This document shows, piece by piece, positions 1-6,764 of a DNA stretch of 10,465 bases (position 1 is the first letter of the stretch; every line of letters begins with the position of its first letter). Origin of the DNA: Stephanodiscus triporus. Taxonomy: Eukaryota; Bacillariophyta; Thalassiosirophyceae; Thalassiosirales; Thalassiosiraceae. A model generated the notes under the pieces. That model searched no databases. It was given only the letters and a program-made list of their open reading frames with translations, and was not told the DNA's origin. A program made the position numbers and the translations under genes. The stretch covers positions 1-10,465 of the forward strand of contig JALLAZ010003174.1 in assembly GCA_036939755.1 (NCBI GenBank), written 5' to 3'.

Positions 1-2522
1 AAGTCCATCGGATGAACATCCCGAAAGTGGCGGCGCAGGTTCCAGCCATCCTTCAAAACGCCCTCACACAGTGGAAAGGGGCATCGCAAGCCACGGCCCG
101 CTTGCCGCTGCGTGACAGTGTAGGTCGCCGGGGGTCGGGTCGCCAGCAGCTCCTCGGATATCACTTGCGACTGGTAGATGTCGTGGACATCTGCAAGATG
201 ACGGCCAAGGGAGCTGGCCAGCATTTCCTTCCCACATTGACGACACTCCACTGGGCGGGCATTCCATTCGGCGGCCGACACCTGGCCACGCTGCATCCGA
301 CGGTACGACTCGAACGGGAGCTGGGTCCTGATCCGACCAGGAGTGCAGATCATTGCCTGCGTCTTCCCCGTGTTGGTCTGGAGTCCCACCCGCTCGAACA
401 GCCCAACGAGGATGTCTAGCGCGTGCTGGAGGAATCCTGCATCCCTCGAAGCGAGGTACGCATCGTCGACGTAAAAGATAGCAAAGAAGGTTGATAGTAA
501 CTCTTCCAACTCCGCCTCCTCGTAGCCTCCTTCCTCCCTCAGCTGCCGAAACAGTTCTCGCACCACCGCATCGACTAAGATGTTGAACAACTTGGCCGAG
601 AGCGGGCCGCCCTGGGTCACCCCACGTCCAGCTTTGAAGGGCTGACCGTAGTTGCCCGAGGCGCGGCAAACCATGATGGCGTCACGCCAGTAGGTCCTGA
701 TGAGCCGAACCATCTGCGGTCCAACGCCATACCCCTCCAGAATCATGATGCACCTCTCCCTGTCCATTGCATCGAAGGCTTTCTTGAGGTCAAGAAAGAC
801 GCCATAGAATGGCTGCAGCTCGAGGTACGAGAGCTGCTGTGCCAATTTGGCTTCAATGCACGCGGTCCCCGTCCCGCGTTTCGCAAGGCACCCGTGAAGG
901 GCATCGTGCAGCTTGATGGACTCAAGCCGCACATCCATGATCCGTTCGAGCACCTTCCAGCAGGGCTCAAGCAAGCCAATCCCCCGATAATCCCCGCCAC
1001 CCTTTGGAATGAGAACAACAATACTCCAGAGGAGTTGGCGAGGAATGATACCGTGGGTCCAGATCGCTTGAACGAGCTGGACGAACAGTCGCCAATTATC
1101 CCCTCCCGACTCGTTCTCTGGTGTCTCGGGGTCCTCCTCGTCCCGAACACCAGAGAGCCACCCCTTTACATCCTCCGCGCGCATCCCTGACGCCCCCGCA
1201 GCGCGGCCATTCGACAACTGGGCCACCGCATCCCTAATCTCGCCGTCAGACGGTGGATTGTCGCATATCTCGACAGGCTCAATGAGGATCGGAAGAGGAG
1301 CCCCGGGGGACTGCCTCCGCAAATACAAATCGACTCGTTCTGATGTTTGACGCTCCATCGTCTGGTAGCAGGGCTTAGCCTGCGTGTCCGTCGCCGCACG
1401 GTACCACCCTTTCAGGTGGCGGAACGCCTCCTGCACATCCCCCCCGGCGAGCTCGGCCTCGATGGTATTGCCGACGTCCGCCGCCCGAGCGAGCCGATCC
1501 TGTTTCAGAGAGGCGCGGATTCGGCGGGTGAGGCGCCGGCCGCCCACTTGACAAAGGTGGCCGGTGCGGCGGAGCATCGATCGGTGTTCGATCAAATGCC
1601 ACGTCGCGGGCGAAATCCAATCGCCGTGCTTCCGCGTCTTCCGCTCCCCCTCCACACAGGTCTTCCGCAATTCCCCAAATGCTCGGGTGAGCTCATCCTG
1701 TTCCCCCTCCGGCGGAAGGGTCAGGGGGAACTTCTGGCGCCGGCGTCGGTATTTCCTCAGCCGGTCCTTCCGTCCCCTCGAAATGGACGCGACGACGGCG
1801 CGGTGATCCGAATCGTGGATCCTCGGCTGCCGAAACGCCACATTCCGAACCTGTGCCACATCCCCCTCCCTCGCCAGGCAATAGTCCGGCTGGGATTGAT
1901 GCCATCTCCCCCCCCTCCGCTGCCGCCAAGTCCAGCGAGCCCCCAATCCCTGTCGGCGACCCATCCTCTGACGGAACCTCCGAGATATGTCGACGACGTT
2001 GACGTCGTCGAGGAAATCGGCGATGATCTCCTCCCGCTCTGTTCGCGGGTCCCTTAAATTGATATTCAAGTCGCCCAACAGTAGCGGTTTACAGTTATCG
2101 GGGCACGATGCCCAGGCAGCGCGGAGGTCATCCACCCCCGTCGTGTCAGCGGGGGGGATGTATGCTCCCATCACAAAATATTGTTCCTCCCCGGTGACGA
2201 GTTGAAATGTCAGGAGGTTCGGAGTGCGGACCTGCGCGGCCTCCACCTCGAAATCCTGATGGTTCTTCTCCCAGAAAAGAGCGACTCCACCCTGTTGCGG
2301 ACTCATCGCCTTTGATGCAATCACGCAATATCCGGAGACAAGCTTCAGAAAGCGGTAGTTGGTTAGTTTTGTCTCGGATAAGACGCAACAACCAACTCCC
2401 ATTTGGCACAAGCCCTTCGCTGCAGCCGCCAACCCTGCTCCCCGTGCGCATCTGATGTTCCATGCACCAACAGAGAAAGTCCCGCTACCCCCTGACAGAG
2501 AGGGTGCAGAAGAAACGGACAT
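1..2522 (-). CDS. Non-LTR retrotransposon ORF2: endonuclease, reverse transcriptase and C2H2 fingers (partial at left edge)
   Basis: I translated the minus strand from the ATG at 2522 to position 3 and found 840 codons with no stop. The frame stays open at the window edge, so the C-terminus is missing. An in-frame TAA lies five codons upstream, which supports this start. Domains in order: an EEP-type endonuclease (residues ~15-245) with WNIR (N22), SETK (E50), LLGDLN (150-153), QPDY (211-214) and SDH (238-240). The central linker is basic. A reverse transcriptase follows, with GRAAGASGMRAE (~440), IPKGGGDYRGI (~505), box A FLDLKKAFD (D578), TQGGPLS (636-642) and FYVDD (683-687). Two C2H2-like fingers come last: C-x2-C-x12-H-x4-H near 759 and C-x4-C-x12-H-x4-H near 815-839. 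Known role of the family: target-primed reverse transcription, with the endonuclease nicking DNA and the RT copying the element RNA. The catalytic residues are intact, so the visible part could be functional. Confidence 0.93.
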   Translation of the reverse strand, partial: MSVSSAPSLSGGSGTFSVGAWNIRCARGAGLAAAAKGLCQMGVGCCVLSETKLTNYRFLKLVSGYCVIASKAMSPQQGGVALFWEKNHQDFEVEAAQVRTPNLLTFQLVTGEEQYFVMGAYIPPADTTGVDDLRAAWASCPDNCKPLLLGDLNINLRDPRTEREEIIADFLDDVNVVDISRRFRQRMGRRQGLGARWTWRQRRGGRWHQSQPDYCLAREGDVAQVRNVAFRQPRIHDSDHRAVVASISRGRKDRLRKYRRRRQKFPLTLPPEGEQDELTRAFGELRKTCVEGERKTRKHGDWISPATWHLIEHRSMLRRTGHLCQVGGRRLTRRIRASLKQDRLARAADVGNTIEAELAGGDVQEAFRHLKGWYRAATDTQAKPCYQTMERQTSERVDLYLRRQSPGAPLPILIEPVEICDNPPSDGEIRDAVAQLSNGRAAGASGMRAEDVKGWLSGVRDEEDPETPENESGGDNWRLFVQLVQAIWTHGIIPRQLLWSIVVLIPKGGGDYRGIGLLEPCWKVLERIMDVRLESIKLHDALHGCLAKRGTGTACIEAKLAQQLSYLELQPFYGVFLDLKKAFDAMDRERCIMILEGYGVGPQMVRLIRTYWRDAIMVCRASGNYGQPFKAGRGVTQGGPLSAKLFNILVDAVVRELFRQLREEGGYEEAELEELLSTFFAIFYVDDAYLASRDAGFLQHALDILVGLFERVGLQTNTGKTQAMICTPGRIRTQLPFESYRRMQRGQVSAAEWNARPVECRQCGKEMLASSLGRHLADVHDIYQSQVISEELLATRPPATYTVTQRQAGRGLRCPFPLCEGVLKDGWNLRRHFRDVHPMD
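1..2522 (-). mobile_element. Non-LTR (LINE-type) retrotransposon, 5' part, minus strand
   Basis: The span is set by the endonuclease-RT frame and is a minimum. The 3' end, including any tail, lies beyond the left edge. The 5' UTR probably lies in 2523-2650, but its outer limit cannot be fixed. No separate ORF1 is visible upstream, because the next frame to the right belongs to the DIRS-like element. Either ORF1 is absent in this family, or the element was cut or interrupted at its 5' side. The visible frame has no disabling change, which suggests a fairly young copy. Its GC content looks higher than that of the neighbouring DIRS-like element, consistent with a different origin. Confidence 0.85.
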
Positions 2523-2573
2523 CGGCGTGATTTTCAATTAATTAATGAATTAATTATCTCAAAAACCAATGGC

Positions 2574-2589
2574 CAAATTAGCTAATTTG
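2574..2589. repeat. 16-bp perfect palindrome
   Basis: CAAATTAGCTAATTTG equals its own reverse complement. It lies 52 bp upstream of the non-LTR start codon and just left of the CG-rich hairpin. It could be a dimeric protein-binding site, a piece of a retroelement terminus, or chance in an AT-rich stretch. The sequence does not show which. Confidence 0.75.
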
Positions 2590-2593
2590 ACTC

Positions 2594-2616
2594 CCGCGCG
2601 TTCACTAAGCGCGCGG
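2594..2616. repeat. CG-rich inverted repeat (7-bp stem, 9-nt loop)
   Basis: CCGCGCG at 2594-2600 and CGCGCGG at 2610-2616 are perfect inverted copies flanking TTCACTAAG. The alternating CG content makes a stable stem in DNA or RNA. Its position between two elements suggests a UTR or terminal structure, but this is inference. Confidence 0.65.
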
Positions 2617-2775
2617 TCGGACCACCACCACCCCCACGTCCGCAGAGGGCAAGGGGGGAGTGTTGTCTAATGGTATCCTAGTAATGGATGTGTTTTAGCG
2701 CGTCGTTTCGGCTCCCATGGTAGGGGGCTGCAGCGTACGTAGCTACCGTATGGGGCGTGATTGTAAGTCTGATGT

Positions 2776-4059
2776 CTATGAATAAAGAGAAAAAGCCGGA
2801 AGACGAGCTTGGCGGGACATGTTACCACCAACGTTCCTTCTTGTTTCGGCATTGTTTGGATTGTTGCGCTGACGAGGATCATCTCGAGGGATTCGTCTGT
2901 GAATATCAGGGATGTGACGAAAATTCTGATACTTGATCATTTTCGTCGCGACGTTCTGGCTGAATTCCATTACCTGTTTTCGTATGTATCTCAAAAAGGC
3001 ATCGCTTGACCAACGTCCGATAAGCATAATAGTGAAAACTGCACATTCTCCGAGGTACATTGCCATGGCCGCGCCGGATGTAATCGAGTGCGTTCCAATT
3101 TGGTCCCGTGTGATGCCAAGTCTGTGTTCTCCGATTGCTACCACAGCATCCCGGAGTGCATTGATGATGTTTTCTGAAGTGACTTGCGTGATTCGGTCGT
3201 TGACCAAGACTGCAGAAATGGGTGTGTCCCCTGTCGTCCCACTGTAACCTCGGATTCGTCGTACGATGGCTGCAGCTGAACGAACCGGACAAAGCTTGGT
3301 ATCGCCCGAAGCCATCTGAGTGACGGTGTCCTTTTTTTTGTCCTTCTTTTGCTTCTCAAAAGTGAGGGATACGCAATTGGAGAATTCTAGTTCATCGTCG
3401 TCGTGGTCGATGAGTTCGCCGTTGCGGAAGAATCTGATGTTTCGGAGGCGAAGAATTGTTGTTCGACGTTGGTCGGCTGCTGGTACTTTGAGGTATTCGC
3501 AGGACCTGCAAGCAAAGAAGATGGCGAGACTTGTGAGTTGTGAGACTGCAATCGAGAGCTCTGAGGTTGTCTTGCGTCCGATTTCGGCGATGACAGACAT
3601 TGGGATGGCCTTTTGGTGCTTTTCCGCTGGATCTGCGTTTTTGAAGCCGCGGTAGAGTCTTTGTAGAAGGAAACCAGTCCGGGCGTCGTCGTCGAGTGAG
3701 GGGTTCGGGAAGCCGTTTTCTCGGAAGGTCGCGCATACATATGAAACGGTACCTGAGACTGTGCTTTCAACCAGGCGGTCATAAGCTGGTCCCGAAAACC
3801 ATCCTTCTCGCAGAGCCAGGGCAAAGGCTCCAACGATTTTGATTCTCTGATGCTTTGAGAAAGATTCAAGAAAGAGGTCGTCGTTTCCAATGCATATGTT
3901 GTACTTGATCCAACGTTTCCACGTCAAAGCTTGCTTCGCGTGTGTACCTCGCTGAACTGCGGATTCACGGGTAATTTCCGCAGCAATGCAGTCAGCCACG
4001 AGATAATTTCGTTGGGCAGCGGTACTATTTCGAAGTGGCTTGGTATCTGTGATGAACAA
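2776..4059 (-). CDS. Tyrosine recombinase of the DIRS-like element, catalytic Arg replaced by Thr
   Basis: Role by family: integrates the circular cDNA by site-specific recombination, without a target duplication. Numbering is from the TTG at 4059 (427 residues). The N-terminal ~150 residues resemble a helical core-binding domain. The catalytic domain has box I CRSCEYL (R185), box II HSITSGAAM (H324 to T327), GRW (W350) and RYIRK (nucleophile Y358). The spacing from H to W (26) and W to Y (8) fits the family, as in Cre. Established enzymes have HxxR, but here the fourth position is ACA (Thr). The C-terminal tail is basic and Asn/Arg-rich. The frame is open from 4101 and overlaps the end of Pol by about 180 nt in the -1 frame. 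There is no ATG until residue 154, which is too late to keep the N-terminal domain. TTG initiation, -1 frameshifting or splicing are possible; I see no canonical slippery heptamer. Confidence 0.88.
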   Translation of the reverse strand: MFITDTKPLRNSTAAQRNYLVADCIAAEITRESAVQRGTHAKQALTWKRWIKYNICIGNDDLFLESFSKHQRIKIVGAFALALREGWFSGPAYDRLVESTVSGTVSYVCATFRENGFPNPSLDDDARTGFLLQRLYRGFKNADPAEKHQKAIPMSVIAEIGRKTTSELSIAVSQLTSLAIFFACRSCEYLKVPAADQRRTTILRLRNIRFFRNGELIDHDDDELEFSNCVSLTFEKQKKDKKKDTVTQMASGDTKLCPVRSAAAIVRRIRGYSGTTGDTPISAVLVNDRITQVTSENIINALRDAVVAIGEHRLGITRDQIGTHSITSGAAMAMYLGECAVFTIMLIGRWSSDAFLRYIRKQVMEFSQNVATKMIKYQNFRHIPDIHRRIPRDDPRQRNNPNNAETRRNVGGNMSRQARLPAFSLYS

Positions 4060-6722
4060 GAAGTGCGGTAAAGGTTGATGAGTTCGGCGTCGGTCCTGTC
4101 GTCATCGCGGGAGAGGGAGTCAGAAACGTCGTTCAAGTTGCCTCGAAACCGTTGACTATAACTCTTGATACCAAGGGACAGAAACAATGTGGCTTGCATG
4201 CGAGCGGCTTCGATCCGGACCAAAGCTTGGATTGGACTCTCTCCGGTTTCACTGAAGTTGGATTTCCGAAGCCAACCTTCTGCTGTTGTGCTGTCGGTCA
4301 TGGATAGCACGCAATCCTCTGATTTGAGGCGACCCGCGAGGATGTCGACCCAAGGAGATATAATCGCTGCGAGGTGTTCCAATAGGTTGTTTGTGGCGCG
4401 AAATTTTAGGTCCTCCGAGAGGTACCAACGCCAAGCGAAACCGTCGTGGCTGTATCCTCCTAGTCCGGCAGGGCAACTGTCGGAACGATAGACGTGAGTC
4501 GGACGACGGAAGGCGATGCTGTTCAAACTGATTCCTTTATTGGCAATGGTCAAAAAGTTGAGCATCAGTTTCAGATCTTCGAGATATTCCCCATTGATTT
4601 TCACCGACCGCCGGCGTTTAGCAGTTGCGTGGAGATCTCGTAAGCGACTCATGAAATGGTGAATGGATGGGATGGCCATTCCGAGATATACGAGACGACC
4701 AATGTTGGTTTCAAGGACTTTGGCGGTGGCAGAGCCCTCGTTGATTAATTCTTCGATCGCGTTTGTCCAAGCTGTGAATTTGTTGTCCGGGAGGATGATG
4801 AGAAGTCGTCTGAAATTGATGAGCCAACCGAGAATTGTTTTGGTTTCTTCCAGAAGGGCTTCCGATTCGAGCTTGTTTCGGGCTTCCATTGTCTCTCTAG
4901 GGATTGGTTCAGCGCTGGAAAGAGGTCGTGAACACGTGTCAAACATCAGGAGAGGAGCTCTGTCGCATCGAATGAGATTATCCATGCCGTCGATCTCGAC
5001 AGTTAACGATATCAAGTCGTCGATGTAGATGTCGTTCATTCCTCTGGGGTCCACATCAATGTCGACTATCAATTCTCGACCTTCGCCGAAGGGGATTTCA
5101 TCGTCCAATCGTCTCGGAGGTGGGACCAGATGTTGGTTTCGTCCGAAAAGAGTCATTGGGTCCCACTTATCGTTGTGTAGAATAGCGGTGACCAGATCAC
5201 ACATGAGTTCTGACATCAAGCACCAGAAATTTGGACAGAGCGAGCCACCGAAAGTCAATCGGAGATTCATGAATGCTAACATGAGCTCTTTGATTTGGGT
5301 GACAGTTTTGCAAGCTGTTAGCCAATGGAGGTGGCAACGACGGTAAGCTGATTTGAAATCGTCTTTCTTGGCAAAGATTCGGCAATTTGGATACTTCCGA
5401 CGGGCTGCAACCGTCCAATTGATTATCCAAAGGAGACATTTTCCGAACATGCAGTGCTGGATTGATGACGCGTCGCAACGAGAATTGACGCTCGTTCCAG
5501 AATTCTTCCATTTGTAACTTTGGTCGTGTGTGAGACGATCCTTTGGGATGATTTCGCCTCGTTCGTTGATCGTCCATTGGGCCTGAATATTGAGAGGGGC
5601 CATACAAACGTGAGGGAGGCGCTCTATTTTCCCGAGGGGAAGAGGGAGAGCGTAACCGTGGATGACATCCCCTGTGACCAACTTTTTTAACAGTTCCGGC
5701 TGCGAGATAGCTCCTTTGTGGTTTCCGAAAAGCAGAGCTTCTTTGACGTCAGCAATGCGGTTTTCTTCCGAGATTTGATCCGTTGGCCATTGTGCTCCGT
5801 TCTCGAGGATAGACATCATCATAGGCCAAAGAGGATGGTTCCCTAACAGAGGGGAAAGAATCTCGGGCTTTCTGAATTCGGAGCCGTATCCGACTGGAGA
5901 GGTCGCTTGGGCTTCGATTGCTTTGCCAAGATCGAAGTCGAAACGTTTGAGAACTAAAAAATTCTTTTCTGCCGCTTCCAACGTCATCTCGAAACAAAAG
6001 TCCGGGGCGTCGGGGCAAGGAGACTCCGATGCGAGGATTGATTCTATCATTTTTATCATGGTTGAATCGTCTGGCCACACTTTTGTTCTTGTCATTTGTT
6101 GGGTGACAGAAGGAGTGGAATCGTGTTGTTGTTCGAACTGTTCTGACCGTGTGAGGCCTGTGTTGTCGAGAGTGGAGTAGTGTTGTCGTTCGAACTGTTC
6201 TGACCGTGATAGGCCTGTGTTGTCGAGAATGGTGGTCATTGCGACACATGTGAGATCGTTGCGACTCGAAGGGAGCATCGTTTCGACACTGTATTGATCT
6301 GTTCGATCGTTTGATGCAGACGTTTTTGTAGGAGATGTGAACTCACTCGTACTGCTATAGTTCCAATCACGTGGAAGTGGTTGGATTGGTTCCAAAAGAT
6401 TTCCTGGATCTAAAGATGGAGGGAAATCGGCTGGAGGTCTCCCGACTGTTGCCCTCTCTCCGGATGATGACTCGTGGAAAAACTTGTAGTTGGGAGATGT
6501 GGACTCACCGAGGATGTCCATTGCATGTTGGAGGCCGGTGCTTTTGCTCTTCGTTCTGAGTTTCTCGTCAATCGAAGAACGCACGATGCCTTCCTTCCAG
6601 CTGACGATAATATTGTCGTCGTCGAAAGTTGGAGGAGGTAAAGGCAACGATGGTCGGACTGTGTGCGAACTCATGATGAAAGTTGGAGGGAGGGGCATGG
6701 AATGATCGGGAGGCTTTGGCAA
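3924..6722 (-). CDS. Pol: DIRS-type reverse transcriptase and RNase H
   Basis: Role: copies element RNA into DNA and degrades the RNA strand. Numbering is from the TTG at 6722; the first ATG is at 6698. The first ~30 residues are proline-rich. A 19-residue tandem repeat lies at ~163-200. The RT has RLTHDQ (~396-401), box A KKDDFKSAY (D454/D455), LTFGGSLCP (FGG 491-493) and box C DIYIDDL (Y566-D569). The RNase H domain has SDSCPAGLGGY (D748), NNLLEHLAA (E782), MTDSTTAEG (D810) and NDVSDSLSR (D868), the full D-E-D-D set. No protease or methyltransferase motif is visible. The frame is the same as the upstream Gag frame. Only one TAG separates them, and no stop lies in the 13 codons between. It is therefore probably made as a Gag-Pol readthrough product. 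It ends in TGA inside the recombinase frame. Confidence 0.92.
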   Translation of the reverse strand: MPKPPDHSMPLPPTFIMSSHTVRPSLPLPPPTFDDDNIIVSWKEGIVRSSIDEKLRTKSKSTGLQHAMDILGESTSPNYKFFHESSSGERATVGRPPADFPPSLDPGNLLEPIQPLPRDWNYSSTSEFTSPTKTSASNDRTDQYSVETMLPSSRNDLTCVAMTTILDNTGLSRSEQFERQHYSTLDNTGLTRSEQFEQQHDSTPSVTQQMTRTKVWPDDSTMIKMIESILASESPCPDAPDFCFEMTLEAAEKNFLVLKRFDFDLGKAIEAQATSPVGYGSEFRKPEILSPLLGNHPLWPMMMSILENGAQWPTDQISEENRIADVKEALLFGNHKGAISQPELLKKLVTGDVIHGYALPLPLGKIERLPHVCMAPLNIQAQWTINERGEIIPKDRLTHDQSYKWKNSGTSVNSRCDASSIQHCMFGKCLLWIINWTVAARRKYPNCRIFAKKDDFKSAYRRCHLHWLTACKTVTQIKELMLAFMNLRLTFGGSLCPNFWCLMSELMCDLVTAILHNDKWDPMTLFGRNQHLVPPPRRLDDEIPFGEGRELIVDIDVDPRGMNDIYIDDLISLTVEIDGMDNLIRCDRAPLLMFDTCSRPLSSAEPIPRETMEARNKLESEALLEETKTILGWLINFRRLLIILPDNKFTAWTNAIEELINEGSATAKVLETNIGRLVYLGMAIPSIHHFMSRLRDLHATAKRRRSVKINGEYLEDLKLMLNFLTIANKGISLNSIAFRRPTHVYRSDSCPAGLGGYSHDGFAWRWYLSEDLKFRATNNLLEHLAAIISPWVDILAGRLKSEDCVLSMTDSTTAEGWLRKSNFSETGESPIQALVRIEAARMQATLFLSLGIKSYSQRFRGNLNDVSDSLSRDDDRTDAELINLYRTSCSSQIPSHFEIVPLPNEIISWLTALLRKLPVNPQFSEVHTRSKL
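6123..6236 (-). repeat. Two tandem 57-bp units inside Pol
   Basis: Copies at 6123-6179 and 6180-6236 differ at about 7 of 57 positions. The unit length is 19 codons, so the frame is kept. The encoded unit is LDNTGL-[ST]-RSEQFE-[RQ]-QH, in the linker between the proline-rich start and the RT. It is probably a recent slippage or duplication in a tolerant linker region. Confidence 0.9.
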
Positions 6723-6728
6723 GGGTCG

Positions 6729-6764
6729 TGGTCGGGCACCGCTAGGCCCCGACCAGGTTCCCTA
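6729..6764 (-). promoter_or_regulatory. Candidate Gag-Pol stop-codon readthrough element (TAG plus hairpin)
   Basis: On the minus strand the Gag stop TAG (6764-6762) is followed by GGAACC and then an 8-bp perfect stem. TGGTCGGG (6755-6748) pairs with CCCGACCA (6736-6729) around an 11-nt loop. Pol continues in the same frame, through 13 sense codons and then the TTG at 6722. A UAG-G context with a nearby downstream structure is the known arrangement for readthrough in gammaretroviral gag-pol. I see no convincing pseudoknot partner for the loop beyond a possible 3-bp contact. The alternatives are reinitiation at the ATG at 6698, or a nonsense mutation in a normally fused Gag-Pol. Confidence 0.6.

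Larger units (their letters stand above)
2523..2775. other. Spacer between the two minus-strand retroelements; element ends unresolved
   Basis: No gene is seen. From right to left, this should hold the 3' UTR or terminus of the tyrosine-recombinase element and then the 5' UTR of the non-LTR element. It contains an AT-rich TTAATTAAT-type stretch at 2534-2556, a 16-bp palindrome (2574-2589), a CG-rich hairpin (2594-2616), a CCA-rich tract (2622-2638) and a G run (2652-2660). No AATAAA is present on the minus strand here. I could not identify a target-site duplication or a terminal repeat matching 8856-9051. Confidence 0.6.

Noticed and set aside
64..1150. Minus-strand open frames at 64-669 and 743-1150
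   Set aside because: They are alternative frames of the same strand as the RT. The real frame, with FLDLKKAFD and YVDD, runs through both.
1347..2057. Plus-strand open frame of 236 codons
   Set aside because: It is antisense to the endonuclease-RT frame. It is Pro/Arg-rich with no recognisable motif, as expected from the complement of a GC-rich coding region.
2146..2463. Minus-strand frame beginning at 2463
   Set aside because: The endonuclease motifs (SETK, GDLN, SDH) are in a different frame that starts at 2522. This one is a shadow.
2652..2700. Possible inverted terminal repeat with 8935-8965 (G-rich words)
   Set aside because: The similarity is limited to purine/G-run composition and I could not align more than a few bases without gaps.
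3387..3890. Ser/Thr-rich minus-strand frames at 3387-3890 and 3392-3736
   Set aside because: They overlap the recombinase catalytic domain in other frames and have low-complexity shadow composition.
5749..6249. Minus-strand frame with HSRQHRP repeats
   Set aside because: This is an out-of-frame reading of the 57-bp tandem repeat within Pol.
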